DNA from: JALYUA01 sp039931865 | GTDB lineage: Bacteria > Acidobacteriota > Thermoanaerobaculia > UBA5066 > Gp7-AA6 | Length of the DNA: 64,000 bases | NCBI GenBank assembly: GCA_039931865.1 | Contig: JBDTRB010000003.1 | Coordinates: forward strand, 9,628-73,627 | Reading direction: 5' to 3' | Shown here: positions 51,623 to 59,859 of the stretch, piece after piece | Layout: every line of letters starts with the position of its first letter | Numbering within the stretch: the stretch's first letter is position 1 | The notes under the pieces: model-generated | The model's database searches: none | The model's input: only the letters and a program-made list of their open reading frames with translations | What the model was told of the DNA's origin: nothing | Position numbers and translations under genes: made by a program

Positions 51623-52410
51623 CGCTGGTTCAGCGTCCAGTCGTAGGGGATGAACTCGACCTTCGAACCTTCCGGGATCTTCGTTTCGCGATACTTGTTG
51701 GCATAGGCGACGAGTGACGGCGACTTTTTCAGGAAGTCTTCCGTGTAGAACTGCAGGATCTGCGAGAAGTGGACCGTCTGCTTGTCGGGCTCCACCTGCA
51801 CGTTTCGATGCTCGTTGAAGAAGTATTGCGCGGTCGCCTCGAGCTCCATGTCGAGCTGGTCGGCGCGAAACGGCTCCCGGGGAAGGCGGGGACAGCCCCG
51901 GACCATGCAGTTCAGCGCGAAATGGACCCGCGGGTCGCCCATCGGGCGGACGATCTTGTTCTCGAGGTCATACAGGGACATCTTTTCGCCGCCGATCTCG
52001 AGCTTGTTCCGGTAGAAGAACCGGACCTTGATCGCGTTCAAGTCCTTCGGCTGCCCGGACTCGAGCACGTTGTACAGCGCGAGCGCGTTGTAGGCGTTCA
52101 GGTAGTACGCGAGCTTCGACTCCTTCGTGGGAAAGGACGCCGGCGTGTTTGCCGGGCTCACGCGCCCGATCCAGGCGACGTAAGCGTCCAGATCTCCGCG
52201 GTCCTTCGCGATGCCCGCAAAGTCGATGCGTCCCGTGTCGTCCACGTATTTCGAGAGGACGCGCGCCCATATGCGGTCGGCGTCTGCGACGGTCGCCGCC
52301 GTCCCCGCGGCGGCGGGCGCGGAGGAAGCGCTCTTCGGAGGCGGAACGTTGACCGCGCACGAAGCGGCGAAAACGAGAAGGAGCGGGAGGAAGGCGGCCG
52401 AGCGTTTCAT
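51619..52410 (-). CDS. DUF547 lipoprotein
   Basis: 263 residues. The N terminus is a lipoprotein signal (LLLVFAASC, Cys at about 18), then a Pro/Ser/Ala linker and the DUF547 domain (about 45-260): WARVLSKYVDDTGRIDFAGI, YYLNAYNALALYNVLES, the cysteine motif FALNCMVRGCPRLPREPF and FYTEDFLKKSPSLVAYANKY. DUF547 is widespread but of unknown biochemical function. It overlaps the radical SAM stop (ATGA) and the MauE-like start (GTGA), implying a shared task at the membrane. An in-frame extension upstream lies inside the radical SAM gene. Confidence 0.88.
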   Translation of the reverse strand: MKRSAAFLPLLLVFAASCAVNVPPPKSASSAPAAAGTAATVADADRIWARVLSKYVDDTGRIDFAGIAKDRGDLDAYVAWIGRVSPANTPASFPTKESKLAYYLNAYNALALYNVLESGQPKDLNAIKVRFFYRNKLEIGGEKMSLYDLENKIVRPMGDPRVHFALNCMVRGCPRLPREPFRADQLDMELEATAQYFFNEHRNVQVEPDKQTVHFSQILQFYTEDFLKKSPSLVAYANKYRETKIPEGSKVEFIPYDWTLNQR

Positions 52411-53696
52411 GCGAGCTGTTTTCCTCCGAGCGGACGCCCCGCCAGAACCGGCAGCGTCGCTCCCGACAATGGGTTCCAGATGCCCTCGCCCGCTTCGGTG
52501 ACGACGCTGAGCGGTTTCAGGATGAACTCGTCGCGCTTCGCGTTGTGCGCGCACATCGAGACGGGGCCGTTTGCGGTCATGACCATGAAGGAGCAGGCGT
52601 GGATGCGCTCGGGTTCGAGCGCCGTCGCGTCCATGAAGTTCTGAACGAAGAACGACAGCTTGTGGACTCGTCCGCGCGAAGCGAGGAGATCCTGTCGCAT
52701 GTTCCAGATCTTGCGTCCCGCAAAGCGCAGCGCCTGCCAGGCGAACCCGGGCTGCCGCCGGACTTCCGTCATCAGCGCCGAAACCGCGCGGCGCGGCTCG
52801 CGGCGGTCGAGCATGACGTGCTGGAAGTCCGTCAGGAACCGGTTGAAGAACTGGGGGTCGTCGTTCAAGTCGTGGAGGTTCCCGTTCGCTTCGAGGGTAA
52901 TCCCGATCCGGTGGCAGCCGGGGTGGCCGATCAGGATCGTGTCCCACGAGATCGGGATCTCCGCCCCCGCCACGATCTGCTCTCGGACCGTCTGGAGCGA
53001 GATGACTCGGTCGCGCTCCCGGAGGACTCCGCGGCCGGTGTCCGCCTGCAGCTGGAACGACGCCATACCGACCACGTCCGCATGCTTCCGGAAGAAGCGC
53101 ACCATGTCCGGGATCTCGTCGAAGTTCTCGCGGCAGACTGTGGTGTTGAAGATGACGGCGATCGGAATGCCGCGGGAGCGCTCGATGTACTCCTCGCGGA
53201 TCGGGTTCAGATCCGCTTCCGTCCGGTATCCCTTGCGCTCCTGGGTGACGTCCACGTGGAACGCGACGTCGTTCAATCCGGCGGCGGCGAGCTCCTCGAG
53301 CATGTCCCGCGTCGCCTTGATCCCGTTGGTCATGAGCGTCGGCAGAAGACCCTTTTCCCGCGTGTACCGCACGATCTCGACGAGCTCTTCGCGCTTTCGA
53401 AGAGTCGGGTCGCCGCCGGTGATCTGGACCGCGGTCGGCGCCCCGTACTGCTCGTGGATCCGGTCGATGCGACGCAGGACCTCCTGGATCGGTATGTCCT
53501 TCACGCGCTCCGAATTCTCCGACAGGTAACAGAGGGTGCAGTCCAGATTGCACCGCTGGGTGATCTCGAGCGCCACGCACCCGATCGCGTTGCGCCGGCC
53601 GAGGACCTGGTTGGCCTGGAACAGCGGCCCCATGCGCTTGCGGGCGCGGTCCAGGGCGGCCGAACGGGTCTCCTGCGGGGAGGGAAGGGAGCTCAT
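52407..53696 (-). CDS. Radical SAM protein, Tes/MJ0619-like
   Basis: 429 residues. The radical SAM cluster motif is CNLDCTLC (Cys49, 53, 56), followed by VQITGGDPTLRKREELVEIV and a partial TIM barrel. The C-terminal part shows FFVQNFMDATALEPERIHAC and then VSMCAHNAKRDEF. That spacing resembles the FMDA...CC.HYA.PDGR..PFCAYN region I associate with the MJ0619-like group (tetraether synthase, pterin and lipid C-C bond formers). The N-terminal zinc ribbon of archaeal Tes is absent. First gene of an operon with DUF547, MauE-like and START-like genes. Function inferred; the radical SAM identity is certain. Confidence 0.8.
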   Translation of the reverse strand: MSSLPSPQETRSAALDRARKRMGPLFQANQVLGRRNAIGCVALEITQRCNLDCTLCYLSENSERVKDIPIQEVLRRIDRIHEQYGAPTAVQITGGDPTLRKREELVEIVRYTREKGLLPTLMTNGIKATRDMLEELAAAGLNDVAFHVDVTQERKGYRTEADLNPIREEYIERSRGIPIAVIFNTTVCRENFDEIPDMVRFFRKHADVVGMASFQLQADTGRGVLRERDRVISLQTVREQIVAGAEIPISWDTILIGHPGCHRIGITLEANGNLHDLNDDPQFFNRFLTDFQHVMLDRREPRRAVSALMTEVRRQPGFAWQALRFAGRKIWNMRQDLLASRGRVHKLSFFVQNFMDATALEPERIHACSFMVMTANGPVSMCAHNAKRDEFILKPLSVVTEAGEGIWNPLSGATLPVLAGRPLGGKQLA

Positions 53697-53900
53697 CGGG
53701 CCTCCTGAGGGCAGCCGCCGGACGTCGAATCGACCGGGGCGGAAACTTTCCTACATCATACGGTGGAAGGCGGAATTCGGATGTCATCGCGTTGGGCGTC
53801 GAGCGGCAGGGGCTAGGCGAAGGGCGAAGGGCGGAAGGACGGAGGCGAAACCTTTCCCCTTCTTCGCCGTCTCCCCTGTTGCCGTGCCGGACCGGGCCTG

Positions 53901-54476
53901 ATGGAAAAAACCGCGGGGACGGACGATCGCAAGCTGATCGAGCGCATCCGGCTGGGCGACCAGGACGGCGCGGGCGAGCTTTTCGAGCGGTATTCCGCCT
54001 CCCTGCTCCGCTTTGCCGACCGACTGCTCTCCGACCGCGCGATGGCGGAGGAAGTCACTCAGGAGGTTTTCGTCAAAGTGATCACGAGGGCGCATCAGTA
54101 CGACGGGCGGGCGGAGGTCTCCTCCTGGCTCTTCGCGATCGCGGCCAACGCCTGCCGCGACCGAAGGCGCCGGGACCGCCGCGCCAACGTCGTCCCTCTC
54201 GAGGCTGTCCCCGAGCCGACGTCGAAGGGGGAGGGCATCGAGGCCCGTCTGCTCAGCCACGAGCGCCGAGAGGCCGTTCGGGAGGCCCTGAATTCTCTGT
54301 CCGACGAACAGCGGGAAGCGCTCGTGCTCGCCCGCTACCACGGACTGCCCTATTCCGAGATCGCCGCCGTGCTCGGCATCTCCGTCGGTGCAGTGAAAAC
54401 CCGTATTTTCCGGGCCGTCGAGACCCTGAAGGCCCGTTTCCAGGAAGGAGAAACGACATGGAATGCCGCAAACTGA
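53901..54476 (+). CDS. ECF-type RNA polymerase sigma factor
   Basis: 191 residues. Region 2 (about 10-80, FERYSASLLRFADRLLSDRA then AEEVTQEVFVKVITRA) and region 4 (about 130-180, ALNSLSDEQREALVLARYHG then YSEIAAVLGISVGAVKTRIF) are present with a short linker, as in group 4 sigma factors. It overlaps the next gene, a zinc-finger anti-sigma factor, by 19 nt, so the pair is a standard sigma/anti-sigma unit. It is divergent from the radical SAM operon; the 204-bp gap between them probably holds both promoters. Confidence 0.93.
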   Translation: MEKTAGTDDRKLIERIRLGDQDGAGELFERYSASLLRFADRLLSDRAMAEEVTQEVFVKVITRAHQYDGRAEVSSWLFAIAANACRDRRRRDRRANVVPLEAVPEPTSKGEGIEARLLSHERREAVREALNSLSDEQREALVLARYHGLPYSEIAAVLGISVGAVKTRIFRAVETLKARFQEGETTWNAAN

Positions 54477-55405
54477 CCGAACTTGCCTTAGACGGCAGGC
54501 TGTCCGACGCCCCGGGTCCCCTCCGGGAGGAGGTTGCGGCGCACGCGGAAAGCTGTTCGGCCTGCCGCTCGGAGCTCGAGACTCTGGAGCACGCGTGGGA
54601 CCGGCTCGGTGACGATCCCGACCTGCCGGTCACGCCCGAGTTCCGGCGGCGGACCCTCGCACTCCTGGAAGACGAGATGCTCCGGTCCCGCATCCGCACG
54701 TTCACCCCGCGCCGCGGCCGCCGCTGGACGCGCCCGCTGCTCGAGGCCGCGGCCGTGCTGGTCGCCGCAATCACCGGTTACGGCGCCGCGCGGCAGCTCT
54801 CTCCCTCCTCGTCCCTCGCGCCCTCCCGCGCCGCCGCATCCGCGGCGGTCCCCGCGAGACTCGAGAAGGCCGGCGCGCTCGCCAACGTGGCGTACCGGCC
54901 CCCGGATGCGCAGGGGCGCATTGGAGTCAGCTTCGACGTCACGTCTCGCGAGACCGTCCTCGGTCGTCCCGATGATCCTCAAATGGCGCGCCTGATCGCG
55001 TTCCTCGTTTCGCGCGGCGCGCAGACGGCCGGCGAGAAGTCGCGCGCGATCGACCTCGTGTCGGCGAACTACGGCGTGAAGGTGTCTCCGGCGTCACCCG
55101 ACATCGTGCTCGCTTTGACGAACACCTTGAAGAAGGACCAGAACCCGGGTGTCCGGAAGAAAGCCGCCGACGCCCTCGCGGGATTCCGCATGACGCCGGA
55201 AATCCGCGCCGCGTTTCTGGAGGCGCTCCGCTCGGATCGGCACCCGGGCGTGAGGCTCGTCGCGGTCGAGGCTCTCGCGGCGGCCGCGAAGGATTCTCCC
55301 GACCGCAAGACCATCGAGTCGCTTCGCGAGAAGGCATTCGATCCCGCCGAAAACGGGTTCGTCCGCGCGCGCGCGGCGTCGGCTCTGAAAGGCATTGAAT
55401 TCTGA
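54458..55405 (+). CDS. Anti-sigma factor with HEAT repeats
   Basis: 315 residues. A zf-HC2 anti-sigma zinc finger (His29, Cys33, Cys36 in AAHAESCSACRSEL) is followed by one membrane helix (about 98-115, LLEAAAVLVAAITGYGA) and an extracytoplasmic part. That part has HEAT-type repeats (about 225-315, including NPGVRKKAADALAGFR and HPGVRLVAVEALAAAA). Probably holds the upstream sigma factor at the membrane until an envelope signal arrives. The HEAT domain may sense a protein partner. The start is the ATG after GGAAGGAG. Confidence 0.85.
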   Translation: MECRKLTELALDGRLSDAPGPLREEVAAHAESCSACRSELETLEHAWDRLGDDPDLPVTPEFRRRTLALLEDEMLRSRIRTFTPRRGRRWTRPLLEAAAVLVAAITGYGAARQLSPSSSLAPSRAAASAAVPARLEKAGALANVAYRPPDAQGRIGVSFDVTSRETVLGRPDDPQMARLIAFLVSRGAQTAGEKSRAIDLVSANYGVKVSPASPDIVLALTNTLKKDQNPGVRKKAADALAGFRMTPEIRAAFLEALRSDRHPGVRLVAVEALAAAAKDSPDRKTIESLREKAFDPAENGFVRARAASALKGIEF

Positions 55406-55407
55406 AA

Positions 55408-57405
55408 ATGCGTAACTCCCTGGTTTTTCCCGCGTCCTGGAAAGCGATGAACAGATCCTTGCGGCGCGCTTCGCCTTCTCACATCCGGCGGACAGAGTCC
55501 GACGGTCCGGGTCTCTGGATCGTTTTCGCGATCGGCCTGCTGCTGATGCTCGCGGCGTCTCTCCTCCGGGCGGATGACGCAAACGTCGCACGCAAGACCG
55601 AGCGGTTCAACGCGACGCTTCCCGCGCGGTCCACGCTGCGCGTCTTGAACGTGTCGGGAGACGTCGTCGCGAAGCCCGGCCGCGAATTCTCCGCGGTCTG
55701 CCAGACGAGCGTGACCGCGTCGACGAAGGCCCGCGCCGAGGAGATTCTCTCGCGCACGCGCACCGTCCAGCTGCGCGACGGCGACGAGCTGCGGCTCGAA
55801 TCCCGGTGGCCCGAGATGGGGGAGGAAACCTCGTGGTTCTCCCGGTCCTCCCGCCCCGGCTCGTGGCGCACCGCGTCCCGCTGCCGCGACTGCCGCATCA
55901 CCATGCAGTACGAGGTCGTCGTCCCTCCCGGCGTGTTGGCGATTCTTCACACGGTGAATGGCGAAGTGCGGATCGAAGACCTCGACGGCGAGCTCGACGC
56001 CCAGACGGTGAACGGGAACGTCACGGTGCGCGGATCACGGCGCGGCGTGCGCGCGCAGACCGTCAACGGGAAAATCGACGTGTCCGCGGCCGCCGCTCCG
56101 CAGGGCGCGGTTCTCGATTTGAAGACCGTCTCGGGCGCGGTCCTGCTGACGCTGCCGAAGGACGCCCGGTTCGATCTCTCCGCGACTGCGATGAACGGGT
56201 CGATCGTCTCGACATTTTCCCTCACCCCGTCCAGGGCCGCGGGGGTTCCCGAACCCGCGATCGCCGACTCCGACAAAGCCGAGCGCCGGGCCCGAACTGA
56301 GCGCGAGCGCTCTCATCACCGCGTCGTGGTCGAGAGAAACGGCGACGACACGGTCGTCGACGTGCCGGAGCTTCAGCGGGAGCTCGAGGAATCAATGAAG
56401 GACATGGACGTGCAGATACGCGAGTCGCTCCGCGACGTGGAGCGCGAGACCACGCGGATGAAGTTTCTGATGCCGGGCGGGGAGTACAACGGCTCCACGG
56501 GCAAGGGCGGCGCGCGCGTGCGCGTCTCCACCCTGACCGGCCGGATCGCGATCCTGGCGGCGAACACTCGCGCAGCGGATGCGAGGCCGCTCGTCGAGCG
56601 GCGCTCGTTCGTCGTGACGATCCCGAAAGTGGACGTTCGGCTTGGCGAGATGAGGGTGCGCGTTCCGCGTCCCCCGCGTCCGCCGCACGTCGCGCAGGAG
56701 TCGAACGGCGAGGTCGAGCATCCGGAAGACGAGGCGGTCGTCCGGGGCGACGTCGCCGGCGACTTTCTCGCGACGGCAGGCGCCGGCACGTACCGCGTGG
56801 GACGAGTCGCCGGAAAGGTGAACATCCTCACCCATTCCGGCGAGATCCACATCGCAGGAGCGGGGTCGTCGGCGGACCTGAAGACTTACGGCGGAGACAT
56901 CCAGATCGGGCCGGTCGCGGGGGATCTGAAGGCGCAGACGCTCGCCGGCGACATTCGCGCCGGCTCGGTCGCCGGATCGGTCTCGGCCGACACTTCGGGG
57001 GGCGACGTGCGCATCGACCGCATCGTGGGATCGGCCGACGTCAAGACGGGCGGCGGAGACGTGGTCCTGCCCGCCGTGGGCGGGAGTGTCCGCGTCGAGA
57101 CCGGCGGAGGCGAAGTTCGGGTCGGCCTCACGTCTCGCGATGCCAGGGGGGGTGTCACGATCCGGAACGCTGGCGGAGACGTCACGATCACCCTTCCGTC
57201 GAATTTCCGTGGCGAGATCGATCTCACGGCGTCGGACGCCGACCTCGACGAGACCGCCATCCGGTCGGATTTTCCGGAGATCACCGTGACGCGGCGTTCT
57301 GGATCGCAGCAGGCGAAGGCCACTTTGAACGGAGGCGGGCCGCGTGTCACCGTGCGGACATCGTCGGGCTCGATCCGGATCCGGCGCGGGGCGGAAGCGC
57401 ACTAA
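55408..57405 (+). CDS. DUF4097 adhesin-like envelope protein
   Basis: 665 residues. One membrane segment (about 36-55, GLWIVFAIGLLLMLAASLLR) is followed by repeated short beta motifs of the DUF4097 type, such as VNGEVRIEDLDGELDAQTVN, GDIQIGPVAGDLKAQTLAGD and SGGDVRIDRIVGSADVKTGG. They are likely to form a right-handed beta helix outside the cytoplasm. A charged helical stretch (about 290-350) divides two such blocks. The gene starts 2 nt after the anti-sigma stop and is probably a regulated target. An alternative start is the ATG at 55447. Confidence 0.78.
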   Translation: MRNSLVFPASWKAMNRSLRRASPSHIRRTESDGPGLWIVFAIGLLLMLAASLLRADDANVARKTERFNATLPARSTLRVLNVSGDVVAKPGREFSAVCQTSVTASTKARAEEILSRTRTVQLRDGDELRLESRWPEMGEETSWFSRSSRPGSWRTASRCRDCRITMQYEVVVPPGVLAILHTVNGEVRIEDLDGELDAQTVNGNVTVRGSRRGVRAQTVNGKIDVSAAAAPQGAVLDLKTVSGAVLLTLPKDARFDLSATAMNGSIVSTFSLTPSRAAGVPEPAIADSDKAERRARTERERSHHRVVVERNGDDTVVDVPELQRELEESMKDMDVQIRESLRDVERETTRMKFLMPGGEYNGSTGKGGARVRVSTLTGRIAILAANTRAADARPLVERRSFVVTIPKVDVRLGEMRVRVPRPPRPPHVAQESNGEVEHPEDEAVVRGDVAGDFLATAGAGTYRVGRVAGKVNILTHSGEIHIAGAGSSADLKTYGGDIQIGPVAGDLKAQTLAGDIRAGSVAGSVSADTSGGDVRIDRIVGSADVKTGGGDVVLPAVGGSVRVETGGGEVRVGLTSRDARGGVTIRNAGGDVTITLPSNFRGEIDLTASDADLDETAIRSDFPEITVTRRSGSQQAKATLNGGGPRVTVRTSSGSIRIRRGAEAH

Positions 57406-57432
57406 AAACGTCGACTCCGCTCACTGCGGGAC

Positions 57433-57458
57433 GTGCCTTCGCCTGTGGGCGAAGGCAC
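57433..57458. repeat. Perfect 11-bp stem palindrome after the DUF4097 gene
   Basis: GTGCCTTCGCC (57433-57443) and GGCGAAGGCAC (57448-57458) with a TGTG loop, 28 nt after the DUF4097 stop. No T-run follows. It may act as a transcript-end hairpin or a REP-like element. Confidence 0.55.
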
Positions 57459-57685
57459 CGGCGGGCGGGTCGGCCGGATGCGGCCTCCACCGCCCGCCTC
57501 GTCCCTCCGTTCGCTGCGGCTCCCGCGTATTCACCATATTCGCGATGGCGCGCCACCTTTCTCTCGTGGGAGGAGGCCCGCAGGCGCTGCTTGCAGGTGT
57601 GGCCTTCCCGTCGAACAGGGTAAGGTTCTTGCATTCTTCGTCGCGGACGAACCCGAACGGCAATGACGAAAAAGAGGAGCCTTCC

Positions 57686-58822
57686 ATGAACCGACTCAAA
57701 CGATTGGCTGCGGCATTCCTGGCTCTGGCCTGTGTTGCCGTGGGAACTGCCTCGGCGCAGGCCCGCTCAGGCGCCAAGGTGGACTTGAATTCCGCGTCGA
57801 GCAGCGAGCTCGAGGCCCTCCCGGGCGTGGGAGCCGCGACCGCGAAAAAGATCATCGCGGGCCGGCCATATTCGAGCGCCGTGGACCTTTCGAAAGCGGG
57901 CGTGTCCGCCGCCACGATTCAGAAGATCTCAGGGATGGTGACGGTCAGCGGTGCCAGGTCGACGTCGGCGGCTTCCGCCCCGGCCGCGGCCCGCGAGAGC
58001 CGGACGCGCCCCGAGCCCGCGCATGCGGGGGGAATGGGTTCCTCTTCCTCGCAGGGATCGGTCGAACTGAACAGCGCATCGCAGAAAGACCTCGAGGCGT
58101 TGCCCGGCGTCGGCGCCGCCACGGCGAAGAAGATCATCGCGGGGCGGCCCTACACGTCGGTCGCCGACCTCTCGAAGGCGGGAGTCTCCGAGGCGACGAT
58201 CCGCAAGATCTCCCCCCTCGTGACAGTCTCCTCCTCCCGTCCCGCCGACGCTTCTTCCGGGCGGTCCGGCTCCGGGTCGGCCGCAGCGTCGGCGCCGGCG
58301 CCGTCTTCCGCGAGGAGCGCGGGCGGCGCTTCCGCGAATGCGGGCGGTCCGGTCGATCTCAACAGCGCGAGCCAGAAGGATCTCGAGGCTCTTCCCGAGG
58401 TCGGCCCGGCGACGGCCAGGAAGATCATGGCGGGAAGGCCCTACTCCTCCGTCGGCGACCTCGGCCGCGCCGGAGTTTCGGCCGCGACGATCTCGAAGAT
58501 CTCGCCGCTCGTCACAGTCCGCGGCTCTTCTTCCGCTTCGCCCTCCTCGTCCTCCTCGTCCTCTTCAGCCTCTTCAGCGCCAGCCGCCGGGTCGGCGGCA
58601 GCGACGCGTTCCTCCGGAGGCAACCGGACAGCACCCGCCGCGTCCGCTCCCTATCAGGCGCCTCCGTCTCCCGGAATGGTCTGGGTGAATCTCGAGACGA
58701 AGGTCTTCCACCGGGAAGGCGACAAATGGTACGGAAGAACCAAGCGCGGCCGGTACATGAGCGAAGCCGACGCGGTGAAGGGTGGCTATCGGCTCTCGAA
58801 GGAGAAGGACGAACCGAAGTGA
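57686..58822 (+). CDS. Secreted triple helix-hairpin-helix (ComEA-like) protein
   Basis: 378 residues. A signal peptide (1 to about 25) precedes three copies of a ComEA-type helix-hairpin-helix domain (about 31-87, 125-181 and 222-278). Each has LNSAS..(D/E)LEALP.VG.ATA(K/R)KI and GRPY. Ser/Ala-rich linkers, one with a run of nine serines, join them. A C-terminal module (about 331-370: MVWVNLETKVFHREGDKWYG and then GRYMSEADAVKGGYR) follows. ComEA binds DNA during uptake, and three copies would raise avidity. GAGGAG precedes the ATG at 57686. The upstream frame is noise. Confidence 0.85.
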   Translation: MNRLKRLAAAFLALACVAVGTASAQARSGAKVDLNSASSSELEALPGVGAATAKKIIAGRPYSSAVDLSKAGVSAATIQKISGMVTVSGARSTSAASAPAAARESRTRPEPAHAGGMGSSSSQGSVELNSASQKDLEALPGVGAATAKKIIAGRPYTSVADLSKAGVSEATIRKISPLVTVSSSRPADASSGRSGSGSAAASAPAPSSARSAGGASANAGGPVDLNSASQKDLEALPEVGPATARKIMAGRPYSSVGDLGRAGVSAATISKISPLVTVRGSSSASPSSSSSSSSASSAPAAGSAAATRSSGGNRTAPAASAPYQAPPSPGMVWVNLETKVFHREGDKWYGRTKRGRYMSEADAVKGGYRLSKEKDEPK

Positions 58823-58854
58823 GGTGAGAGGGTGAGAGGGTGACAGGGTGACAG
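58823..58854. repeat. Octamer tandem repeat (GGTGAGAG/GGTGACAG)
   Basis: Four 8-bp units in a row: GGTGAGAG twice, then GGTGACAG twice. It begins immediately after the stop of the triple-HhH gene, in the 50-bp gap between convergent genes. Confidence 0.8.
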
Positions 58855-58872
58855 GTGGGTTCCCCCCTCCTC

Positions 58873-59859
58873 TCACCGGATCCGCATCACCTTCACCGGC
58901 TCCAGCGTGACCTCCTCGCCGAACCCGGCGCGGGGGTCGTGCTTCATCGATCCGTAGACGTATTCGCGGAGGCCGGGTTTCAGCTCCCGCCACGGGCCGC
59001 CGAACGTCGCCAGCGTCTCGGAAATGTCCGCCACGTTGTCGCGGGTGAGGCTCAACAGCTGGTCGCGCGTGAGCGGTGGCGCGTCGAGCCATCCCCTCCG
59101 GGCAGCGCCCTCGAATCGCGCCGCCAGAAAACGTCCCCACCAGACGGGGAGATGGACGATCGGCTTCCGGCGCTTGCCGACCGCGGTCGCGATCTCGCGG
59201 TACACCTCGTCGAGAGTGAGCGTCTGAGGCCCGCCGACCTCGTAGGTGCGGCCGATCGTCTCCGGCTTCTCCAGGGCGTCCCCGAAGACGCGAGCCACGT
59301 CGTAGACCGAAACCGGCATGAAGCGGGTCTGCCCGTTCCCGATCACCGGAATGAAGAGCGGGTTCCAGCGGACGATCGGCGCGAGGAGGGAAACGAACCC
59401 GTCGCCCGGGCCGAAGACGATCGAGGGGCGGAAGATCGTCGCGTCGAGGGACGACGCCTTGACGACGCGCTCCCCCGCCGCTTTCGAGCGGCTGTACTCC
59501 GAAGGGGCGTCCTCGGCGGCGCCCATCGCGCTCATGTGGAGGAGCCTCCGCACGCCGACGGCGGCCATCGCGCCCGTCACGTTTTCGACGGCTTCGCGGT
59601 GCATGCGATCGAACGTCTGATCTCCGGACTCGTGGATGATCCCGACCAGGTGGATGACGGCGTCGCGACCACTCACGGCGGAGGCAAGAGACGCGGGGTC
59701 GAGCACGTTGCCGGCGACGGTCTCGACCGGGCGGTTGTACCGGTTCCGGGTGGCTCCCGCGTCGCGCGCGAGAACGGCCACCGAATGGCCGCGCCGGGCG
59801 AGAGCGTTCACGAGGTGGGTTCCCACGAATCCCGTCCCGCCCGTGACGAGAACTTTCAA
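58873..59859 (-). CDS. NAD-dependent epimerase/dehydratase, NDUFA9-like
   Basis: 328-residue extended SDR. The nucleotide motif VTGGTGFVGTHLVNALARRG (about 5-24) opens the protein. AVIHLVGIIHESGDQTFDRM and the YSRSKAAGE active site (Tyr and Lys) follow, then RPSIVFGPGDGFVS. The stretches match the atypical SDR group of complex I subunit NDUFA9 and bacterial homologues, often involved in quinone or lipid metabolism. The TTG start overlaps the recG stop (TTGA) and has a strong GGAGGAG before it. Confidence 0.85.
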   Translation of the reverse strand: MKVLVTGGTGFVGTHLVNALARRGHSVAVLARDAGATRNRYNRPVETVAGNVLDPASLASAVSGRDAVIHLVGIIHESGDQTFDRMHREAVENVTGAMAAVGVRRLLHMSAMGAAEDAPSEYSRSKAAGERVVKASSLDATIFRPSIVFGPGDGFVSLLAPIVRWNPLFIPVIGNGQTRFMPVSVYDVARVFGDALEKPETIGRTYEVGGPQTLTLDEVYREIATAVGKRRKPIVHLPVWWGRFLAARFEGAARRGWLDAPPLTRDQLLSLTRDNVADISETLATFGGPWRELKPGLREYVYGSMKHDPRAGFGEEVTLEPVKVMRIR

